Under the pieces are notes generated by a model. That model was not told the origin of the DNA. It ran no database searches and worked only from the letters and a program-made list of their open reading frames with translations. Positions 5,997 to 10,883 of a stretch of DNA of 10,883 bases are shown here, piece after piece. The position numbers were made by a program, and so were the translations under genes. The number at the start of each line of letters is the position of its first letter. The stretch's first letter is position 1. The stretch covers positions 1-10,883 of the forward strand of contig CAMQSH010000055.1 of NCBI GenBank assembly GCA_947036575.1. Reading direction: 5' to 3'. This DNA comes from an uncultured Brevinema sp. (lineage in GTDB: Bacteria; Spirochaetota; Brevinematia; Brevinematales; Brevinemataceae).

Positions 5997-7022
5997 TTAT
6001 CTTAACATCATTGCAAAAGGTTCTGGATCTACACGACCTCCACCAATAAGCACTTCATAATGTAAATGATATCCTGTTACACGACCAGTTGCTCCAACAT
6101 AACCAATAACTTGTCCTTGTTTAACACGAGCTCCTGGATAAATTTGTGCTGCAAAACCTTGTAAATGTCCATATCTAGTTTTAAATTCATATTTGTGTTG
6201 AATTTCAATAAGATTACCATATCCACCTTGGACGCCAGCTTTGGTGACAACTCCATCCGCACCCGCATATACAGGTGTTCCAGGTAGTGTTGCCAAATCT
6301 AATCCTTCATGCCCTTCAATTCCACGCTGATCAAAAGGATTTCTACGAAGTCCAAAACGAGAAGTAATACGAGCCCTTGTTGCAAGGGGATAAATAGATG
6401 GCATTTCTCTTAATACTCTTTGGTTTTCTTGCATAAAGCTACCAACATGGAATATTTTTTCTTTTGTTACATCTAATTCTTTTTCTAATTTTTGTAATTG
6501 TATGATTTCTCTAGGAATTGAATTATTAGATTCTATAGAAATCATAGGATCGTTGAGAGTAGAAATAAGAGAAGACTCTGATACAGGAGTAATAATAGAC
6601 CCAACTTCTAAACGAAACTTTGAAAAATATTCTGAAAGAGACTCAACTGTTTCTGATACTAAAAAGATCTTTTCTTCTAAAGCATCATTCTCTACTACTA
6701 AACGTACTTGATTTCTTGTGCTTTGATGTCCCTGAGCTAAGATATAGGTAACAGACAAAAGGGCAACCGAGGAAACAATACCTATAAATAATAATAAATA
6801 ATTAGATACATGAATCGTAAATCCTTTTGAACCAATATGTGGTGTAAACATAAGAGAAAATCGTTGTATGCCAAAATTATGAATTCTATTTTTAAACTCT
6901 ATCCAAAATTTCTTTGATCTCAAAAAAAAGCTTTTATCTAATTCTTCCTGATCAAAAAAACGAAGATCTTGCTTAGGTATAATAGTATCAACTTTTATCG
7001 ATTCTTTTTTGATAATATTCAT
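5997..7022 (-). CDS. Membrane-anchored M23 (LytM-type) peptidoglycan endopeptidase
   Basis: This 341-residue inner-membrane protein has a basic cytoplasmic region (about 1-70), one membrane segment (about 74-98), and a periplasmic, partly coiled segment (about 105-210). The M23 domain (about 218-341) begins ITSRFGLRRNPF. The zinc and catalytic residues are all visible: HEGLD gives His238 and Asp242, YGH gives His286, and HLH gives His319 and His321. It should therefore be an active zinc endopeptidase cutting peptide cross-links in the cell wall, rather than an EnvC/NlpD-like degenerate activator. I chose the ATG at 7022 because GGAG lies 7 bases before it; the ATG at 7049, which would add 9 residues, has no such site. 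The gene ends with tandem TAA TAA and is followed by a hairpin and then the STAS and lpxA genes in the same direction. The membrane anchor and coiled coil suggest placement within a growth or division complex; this is inference. Confidence 0.9.
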   Translation of the reverse strand: MNIIKKESIKVDTIIPKQDLRFFDQEELDKSFFLRSKKFWIEFKNRIHNFGIQRFSLMFTPHIGSKGFTIHVSNYLLLFIGIVSSVALLSVTYILAQGHQSTRNQVRLVVENDALEEKIFLVSETVESLSEYFSKFRLEVGSIITPVSESSLISTLNDPMISIESNNSIPREIIQLQKLEKELDVTKEKIFHVGSFMQENQRVLREMPSIYPLATRARITSRFGLRRNPFDQRGIEGHEGLDLATLPGTPVYAGADGVVTKAGVQGGYGNLIEIQHKYEFKTRYGHLQGFAAQIYPGARVKQGQVIGYVGATGRVTGYHLHYEVLIGGGRVDPEPFAMMLR

Positions 7023-7029
7023 GTTTTTT

Positions 7030-7033
7030 CTCC
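7030..7033 (-). promoter_or_regulatory. Ribosome binding site that sets the M23 start
   Basis: GGAG on the minus strand is followed by the 7-base AAAAAAC spacer and the ATG at 7022. No purine-rich site precedes the two alternative ATGs at 7049 and 7043. Confidence 0.7.
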
Positions 7034-7106
7034 ATGATAACATTTTCATTAGATTTTTATTAATTCAACATGTAAAAAAAATTAAAATTACAGTGATTCT
7101 AATCAT

Positions 7107-7135
7107 ATTGTACTTTTTTTTATATATTTTGTCAA
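7107..7135 (-). promoter_or_regulatory. Sigma70-type promoter for the M23-STAS-lpxA cluster
   Basis: On the minus strand TTGACA (7130-7135), a 17-base spacer and TACAAT (7107-7112) make a near-consensus promoter. It predicts transcription from about 7100 and a leader of roughly 78 bases to the preferred start at 7022. Confidence 0.75.
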
Positions 7136-7172
7136 GGATATTCAGATTATATACAAAAAAACAGTAAAAATA

Positions 7173-7202
7173 TTGATTCTTTTTACGAATACTATTTATA
7201 AT
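7173..7202 (+). promoter_or_regulatory. Sigma70-type promoter for tatD
   Basis: TTGATT (7173-7178), an 18-base spacer and a perfect TATAAT (7197-7202) precede tatD by about 30 bases. With the opposite promoter at 7107-7135 this forms a divergent pair, with about 40 bases between the -35 boxes. Confidence 0.65.
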
Positions 7203-7231
7203 AAATTAATTATAAAATAAGGATATTAAAT

Positions 7232-8008
7232 ATGTTTATAGATACCCATGCTCATCTTGATTATGTGTTGCAAAATGTGTTAGAAAATCAGACTATAACT
7301 AATTTAGATTTTTTATTTACAGATCAATTAGAATCTATTGTCCATATTTCTCTGGATACAGATAGATTTTTAAAAGATTATCCTTTTCTCTCTAAACATA
7401 AGAGTATTTATTTTGCAACTGGGTTTTATCCTAGTAATGCAAATAATATTAACTTTCATGAAGACAAAGAAATAGAAAAATTAAAAAAAGTTCTCACTGA
7501 TTATAAACATATTGCTCTTGGTGAGATAGGCATTGATTTTAAAGATGATAGTTATGGAACCCCTATGGCTCAACAATCTCTTTTTGAAAAACAATTAGCT
7601 CTTGCTGAAAAACTAAAACTTCCTGTTATTATCCATTCTCGAATGAGTTTTAATGAATGTTATCATTCATTAAATAAGTACAAAACTCCAGCTATTCTCC
7701 ATTGTTTTAGTTATGGAATTAAAGAAGCTGAATTAATCCTCAATCGTGGTGATTATATTTCTTTTGCAGGACTACTTACCTATAAAAAATCGCTAGAACT
7801 TCAAGATGTAGCTCAAATGATTCCTTTGGATAGAATTTTATTTGAAACTGATAGCCCTTATCTAAGCCCTGTCCCTGTAAGACATAAATCTAATATACCT
7901 AGTTATGTACAACATACTTATCAATATTTTGCGAAATTAAGAAATATTCCCATAGAAGAATTATCATTAATAGTCAAAGATAATTTCCAGAAAGCATTTA
8001 ATATTTAA
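7232..8008 (+). CDS. tatD: TatD-family metal-dependent deoxyribonuclease
   Basis: This 258-residue cytoplasmic hydrolase of the TatD/YcfH family has a TIM barrel and acts as a metal-dependent 3'-5' exonuclease on DNA (family knowledge). All usual metal ligands are visible: THAH (His6, His8), LGEIGIDF (Glu98), PVIIHSR (His135), AILHCFSYG (His157) and FETDSPYLSP (Asp207). Length is typical for the family. One oddity is the segment after the second strand: ATGFYPSNA at 62-70 has Tyr where most relatives have the His of G(I/V)HP. This is outside the metal site, so activity is probably retained. The start is supported by AAGGA at 7219-7223, 8 bases upstream, and by a consensus -10. It runs alone and meets the convergent MBL gene with only 7 bases between stops. 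Confidence 0.93.
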   Translation: MFIDTHAHLDYVLQNVLENQTITNLDFLFTDQLESIVHISLDTDRFLKDYPFLSKHKSIYFATGFYPSNANNINFHEDKEIEKLKKVLTDYKHIALGEIGIDFKDDSYGTPMAQQSLFEKQLALAEKLKLPVIIHSRMSFNECYHSLNKYKTPAILHCFSYGIKEAELILNRGDYISFAGLLTYKKSLELQDVAQMIPLDRILFETDSPYLSPVPVRHKSNIPSYVQHTYQYFAKLRNIPIEELSLIVKDNFQKAFNI

Positions 8009-8015
8009 TTTAACA

Positions 8016-8840
8016 CTACAATTCTATAGTATGACCTTCTCTACAGAAAAAAGAATTTTCAAACGCTTTTTTTGCCTTTTTTTCTAAAGCATTTATTTCT
8101 TTATCTGTTCTTTTTATATCATGATGTGTCAAGCCAAGTTGTTTAACATTAGCTACTTTGGCTACTTCTACAGCTTGTTGCCAAGTAGAGTGTCCCCACC
8201 CTATATGAAATTGCATTTGATCTTCTACATATTGAGCATCATGTAACATCAAATCTGCATCTTGAGATATCTCTATAACTCTTTGATCTAAACGTGTCGC
8301 ATAATGTTCTATATCTGTATTATAAACAAAAACTTTATCTTTGTATTCTACACGATAACTATAGGCTCCACCAGGGTGAATATGTTTTTTAGAAATAACC
8401 TTAACACCATTAGGTAATGATATTTCCTCTTCACCTATTTCAAAATAGTCAATATAAGAAGGGAGTTTCTGATAACTTATAGGACAAAAATCATCATCCA
8501 TTTGCATCAAAATCAACTCTTCTAGAGACCTGCTTTTACCAGCAGGACCATAAATGTTTATCTGAGCTCCTTTACAAAAAAGCACACCAAAAAAAGGTAT
8601 TCCCTGTAAATGATCCCAATGTGCATGTGTTAAAAATAGATAAACTGGGGGAATTTTTTTACCAGCAAATTCTTGAAGTAATTTTTTTCCTAAATTTACA
8701 ATACCAGTCCCTGCATCAAATATTATTATCATATCTTCGTTAATTCGAACTTCCACGCAAGAGGTGTTTCCACCTGTCTTCATTTTATCCATATCAGGTG
8801 TTGGTAAGGTGCCTCTAACACCCCAAAAAGTTATTTTCAT
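8016..8840 (-). CDS. MBL-fold metallo-hydrolase (GVRGT/GGNTSC subfamily)
   Basis: This 274-residue cytoplasmic protein has a complete metallo-beta-lactamase fold. Visible marks are WGVRGTLPTP (6-15), GGNTSCVEVR (23-32), DAGTG (42-46), the metal motif HAHWDH (His72, His74, Asp76, His77), HIHPGG with His153/His155, NTDIE (Asp176), LHDAQY (199-204), GWGHSTW (214-220) and LTHHD (238-241). This subfamily is widespread and sometimes fused to GAF or receiver domains. It resembles phosphodiesterase-like MBL enzymes such as PhnP and class-III cAMP phosphodiesterases, but the natural substrate is unsettled; here no fused domain is present. GGGG 9 bases upstream supports the start. It converges with tatD with no terminator between, so the two 3' ends probably overlap as antisense RNA. 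Confidence 0.9.
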   Translation of the reverse strand: MKITFWGVRGTLPTPDMDKMKTGGNTSCVEVRINEDMIIIFDAGTGIVNLGKKLLQEFAGKKIPPVYLFLTHAHWDHLQGIPFFGVLFCKGAQINIYGPAGKSRSLEELILMQMDDDFCPISYQKLPSYIDYFEIGEEEISLPNGVKVISKKHIHPGGAYSYRVEYKDKVFVYNTDIEHYATRLDQRVIEISQDADLMLHDAQYVEDQMQFHIGWGHSTWQQAVEVAKVANVKQLGLTHHDIKRTDKEINALEKKAKKAFENSFFCREGHTIEL

Positions 8841-8884
8841 GTAAATCTGCCCCGAAATATTTTTATCTATGGTGATTTTTGATT

Positions 8885-8913
8885 ATTATATTGAGTATTT
8901 TTAAATTATTTAA
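8885..8913 (-). promoter_or_regulatory. Candidate promoter for the MBL hydrolase gene
   Basis: A perfect TATAAT (8885-8890, minus strand) lies 17 bases from a weak -35, TTAAAT (8908-8913). It predicts a leader of about 38 bases. Because the gap to the upstream gene is 111 bases and has no clear terminator, read-through from that gene is also possible. Confidence 0.4.
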
Positions 8914-8951
8914 CTACATGTTGATTTTATCGGTTACTTTATATATATACT

Positions 8952-10253
8952 TTAAAATAACCAGCCTACTTTTAAATTAAGGTAGGGATATAATTCTGTC
9001 ATCGGAAAACTTTCTGAATATTCTTGTTTGTTTTTCCATTCTGGAGTGACCTTTTCAGATCCTGTAAGTACAGACACTGTTTCAAGAGGAAAATACTGCA
9101 TCCCTATATCCAAACCAACAAACATAGAAGGATTTATTCTTTTTATAATATTCACCCCTAAATTAATTCCAAATCTCAAAGCAAATCCTTGTAAATTACC
9201 AGCTCCACCTTCTATATTTTTTAGTCCTATAGAACTATATATAAAACCTAAACGAAAATATGGTGTGAACTCCCATGAGTTTTTAAATAATCTATAACCT
9301 ATCCCTGTCATCAAGTACGTATTAAGTGTTCTATCTACATTGATACCAAATGAGGTTGTTGATACTAATCGATAAGGAATAAATCTTTCGTATTCTCCTT
9401 CTATTTTAAATCCAGCAGGCCAATAAGGAGAAGATTCCCAAAGATTGTTATCTAATTTTGCAGATAAGACATTTTCTCCTAATGTTGGAACTATCAAACC
9501 AATATTAAGATAAAAGCGATTTCTATGAGGAGTTCCTCTTACAATTTTATCGTTGACTTCAACTTTTTTATTAATATCTTTTGCTAATACCATATCATTA
9601 GACATTTTATGAACAATCCCTACAGATTCTGTTAATCCTTTACGTGCATTAGCATAACGAATAATAATTTCATCACCACGTCTTAAACTGCTAAATTCTT
9701 TGTATGGAAAAGCAAATAAATCCCCTTGGACCATAGAAATAGTTGGATTTTCATAATTTATTGCTGTCATTAATTTAGCAAGTAAATTTCTTATTTGTAC
9801 TGTGATAAGGCGAACATTAGATCTAGGTCCAGCCATTTCTTGAGAAACAATTTTACCATCAGATAAACGTACAATTTCTACATTGAGATTTATCATTTGT
9901 TCTGTTATTGATTTATTATAAAAATTCATTTTTAGTACAAAAGCAACCTCTTTTACAAAGGGGCTATTCTTAGCATTTAGTGTTTTTAAATCATAAGTGT
10001 AATCTTCAGGAACTAAAGCCACTCTAAAATCATTCCTAACAAAATCAGTCACCATTTCTTTTATTTCTATAGAAACAGGAGAACGATTGGATACAATAAT
10101 AGCTATTGCCCCTTGCGTACTAGAACCTTTCAATCTTAAAGATAACTCCTCTTTTTTTTCAGAATCATTATTTTCTTGAGCAAACACAGGAACAACTATG
10201 AGAAGTAGTAAAATCTTTATTAGATTTAATTGTTGGAATATATTTTGAGACAT
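8952..10253 (-). CDS. Secreted two-part protein with C-terminal outer-membrane beta-barrel
   Basis: This 433-residue protein was not recognised as a named family. It has a signal peptide (hydrophobic LIKILLLLIVVPVFA, likely cut after Ala25). Residues about 45-170 form a mixed alpha/beta periplasmic region (IAIIVSN; VAFVLKMNF; INLNVEIVRLSDGKIV). Residues about 176-240 read like a small beta domain (SLRRGDEIIIRY; VEVNDKIVRG) similar in pattern to the FlgT C-terminal domain, but this is not a firm assignment. From about 246 to 433 there are regularly spaced amphipathic strands (RFYLNIGLIVP; GINVDRTLNTYLMTGIGYRLF; FTPYFRLGFIY), and the protein ends in LKVGWLF. The terminal Phe and alternating hydrophobics fit the BAM insertion signal of an outer-membrane barrel of about 8 strands. 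GGAAG 8 bases upstream supports the start. A soluble periplasmic part before a barrel suggests an envelope sensor or tether; this is inference. Confidence 0.65.
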   Translation of the reverse strand: MSQNIFQQLNLIKILLLLIVVPVFAQENNDSEKKEELSLRLKGSSTQGAIAIIVSNRSPVSIEIKEMVTDFVRNDFRVALVPEDYTYDLKTLNAKNSPFVKEVAFVLKMNFYNKSITEQMINLNVEIVRLSDGKIVSQEMAGPRSNVRLITVQIRNLLAKLMTAINYENPTISMVQGDLFAFPYKEFSSLRRGDEIIIRYANARKGLTESVGIVHKMSNDMVLAKDINKKVEVNDKIVRGTPHRNRFYLNIGLIVPTLGENVLSAKLDNNLWESSPYWPAGFKIEGEYERFIPYRLVSTTSFGINVDRTLNTYLMTGIGYRLFKNSWEFTPYFRLGFIYSSIGLKNIEGGAGNLQGFALRFGINLGVNIIKRINPSMFVGLDIGMQYFPLETVSVLTGSEKVTPEWKNKQEYSESFPMTELYPYLNLKVGWLF

Positions 10254-10299
10254 GTATGAAACTTCCTATTTTTACATATATTTTATCATCTTATATTGT

Positions 10300-10308
10300 A
10301 TTATATCA
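10300..10308 (-). promoter_or_regulatory. Extended -10 promoter for the barrel protein gene
   Basis: The minus strand reads TGATATAAT, a perfect extended -10 (TGn plus TATAAT). There is no good -35 at 17 bases (TTTCTA), as is common for extended -10 promoters. It predicts a leader of about 40 bases. Confidence 0.5.
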
Positions 10309-10340
10309 TATTTTTTATAAATTAGAAAAATAAAGAGAAT

Positions 10341-10369
10341 TTGCTTTTTTTATTGTTTTATTATAAGAT
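10341..10369 (+). promoter_or_regulatory. Candidate promoter for the right-edge coiled-coil gene
   Basis: TTGCTT (10341-10346), a 17-base spacer and TAAGAT (10364-10369) give a plausible promoter with a leader of about 20 bases. It lies back to back with the extended -10 promoter of the leftward gene. Confidence 0.4.
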
Positions 10370-10397
10370 AAAATATAGGAATTATATGGGAGATTTT

Positions 10398-10883
10398 ATG
10401 GAGTGGTTAATTGTTCTTTGTCTTATTTTATCTACCATTAATTTTTATTTTTTAATAAAAAATATAACTAAAAAATCTTTTGATAGTGAATTAATCGAAT
10501 TCCGTACTTATACAGAAACCTTAATCACTGAGTTTAATCGTATTACTACCCGTAATGTTGAATTATTAGATTCACGAATTGAAGAATTAAATCATAAAAT
10601 TAGATTGTCTCAAAAAGTTGATCTTCTCCTAAAAGAAAGATTTGAAGAAGCGAGTAAAATAGAATATCTCAAACCCTTACAAATGGAACAAGTTTATTCC
10701 TCTCAAAACTCAGAATCTTCTCCTATCGAAGCTCAAGCTATTGATTATACTGTTGCTGATGACCTCACCATAGAACATATTATTTCAAATAATATTTCTA
10801 CTACTGAAGAAAACCTAGAAATAAATAGCTATAATTCAGATATTCTTACTGAGATTTCTGAGGAGATTCCTACAGAGATTCTG
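10398..10883 (+). CDS. Membrane-anchored coiled-coil protein (3' end missing)
   Basis: The frame is open for 162 codons from ATG 10398 to the window edge with no stop. The start is well supported by GGGAG at 10388-10392, 5 bases upstream. Residues 2-20 (EWLIVLCLILSTINFYFLI) form one N-terminal membrane segment. Residues about 25-95 are heptad-rich and charged (NRITTRNVELLDSRIEELNH; KVDLLLKERFEE), fitting a coiled coil. From about 96 the chain turns acidic and low in complexity, ending ILTEISEEIPTEIL, where GAGATT-type units recur in the DNA. The N-terminal pattern of membrane helix, then a (N)xxLLxxRIxxL coiled coil, resembles small uncharacterised anchored proteins of Firmicutes and spirochaetes (DUF6115-like, by memory only). 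Function unknown; possibly a cytoplasmic scaffold. It is divergent from the barrel protein gene. Confidence 0.75.
   Translation, partial: MEWLIVLCLILSTINFYFLIKNITKKSFDSELIEFRTYTETLITEFNRITTRNVELLDSRIEELNHKIRLSQKVDLLLKERFEEASKIEYLKPLQMEQVYSSQNSESSPIEAQAIDYTVADDLTIEHIISNNISTTEENLEINSYNSDILTEISEEIPTEIL

Noticed and set aside
6077..6268. Open frame of 63 codons on the minus strand
   Set aside because: It lies wholly inside the M23 catalytic domain coding region in another frame and has no ribosome site or domain pattern.
6502..6711. Open frame of 69 codons on the plus strand
   Set aside because: It is antisense to the coiled segment of the M23 protein, has Ser/Thr/Glu-rich nonsense-like composition and no upstream ribosome site.
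8932..8962. Inverted repeat GGTTA/TAACC around an AT run after the barrel protein gene
   Set aside because: The paired arms are only 5 bases, the interior does not pair well and there is no T run, so I do not call a terminator.
9028..9297. Open frame of 89 codons on the plus strand
   Set aside because: It is antisense to the barrel region of the leftward outer-membrane gene, whose reading frame shows clear strand periodicity and a proper end.
1..10883. Search for CRISPR repeats, tRNA/rRNA genes, transposase motifs, toxin-antitoxin pairs or defence genes
   Set aside because: No regularly spaced direct repeats, no cloverleaf or rRNA-like sequence, no DDE or recombinase motifs and no small overlapping toxin-like pair were seen.

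Overview
The window is a low-GC (estimated by eye at about 30%) stretch of bacterial chromosome carrying mostly cell-envelope genes. The lineage is inferred, not proven. A UPF0164/PorV-type beta-barrel, a loose lipobox, an LpxA, an OmpA-like domain lacking the usual diaminopimelate-binding aspartate and canonical sigma70-type promoters together suggest a diderm of the spirochaete type. A Brachyspira- or Brevinema-like organism would fit better than Borrelia, which has no lipid A. No rRNA, tRNA, CRISPR array, insertion sequence or other mobile element is visible. No intergenic gap exceeds about 210 bases.

Layout, left to right. (1) The 3' part of tsaB (+), a tRNA t6A-modification gene, ends at a bidirectional terminator that it shares with a convergent, degenerate WecG/TagA/CpsF-type glycosyltransferase (-). 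(2) A divergent promoter pair at about 1281-1341 drives that glycosyltransferase leftwards. Rightwards it drives an 894-residue outer-membrane fusion protein (beta-barrel, three FlgD/gliding-motility-like Ig repeats, OmpA-like domain). A small lipoprotein gene overlaps the end of the fusion gene by 74 bases. A strong bidirectional terminator closes this unit. (3) A leftward cluster reads M23 peptidase, STAS-domain protein, lpxA. The last two are separated by only 8 bases, and a hairpin lies between the first two. (4) Divergently from the M23 gene runs tatD (+). It converges, with 7 bases between stop codons, on an MBL-fold hydrolase gene (-). (5) Upstream of the MBL gene lies a gene for a secreted two-part protein with a periplasmic region and a C-terminal outer-membrane barrel (-). 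(6) Divergent from that, a membrane-anchored coiled-coil protein (+) runs off the right edge.

Biologically, most of the window concerns building or linking the envelope: lipid A initiation (LpxA), peptidoglycan hydrolysis (M23), sugar transfer, two outer-membrane barrel proteins, a lipoprotein and a membrane-anchored coiled-coil protein. TsaB, TatD and the MBL hydrolase are housekeeping genes. The features most worth a second look are the barrel-Ig-OmpA fusion with its overlapping lipoprotein, the M23-STAS-LpxA grouping, and the glycosyltransferase that has lost most family signature residues. I did not find a clear new defence or mobile system.
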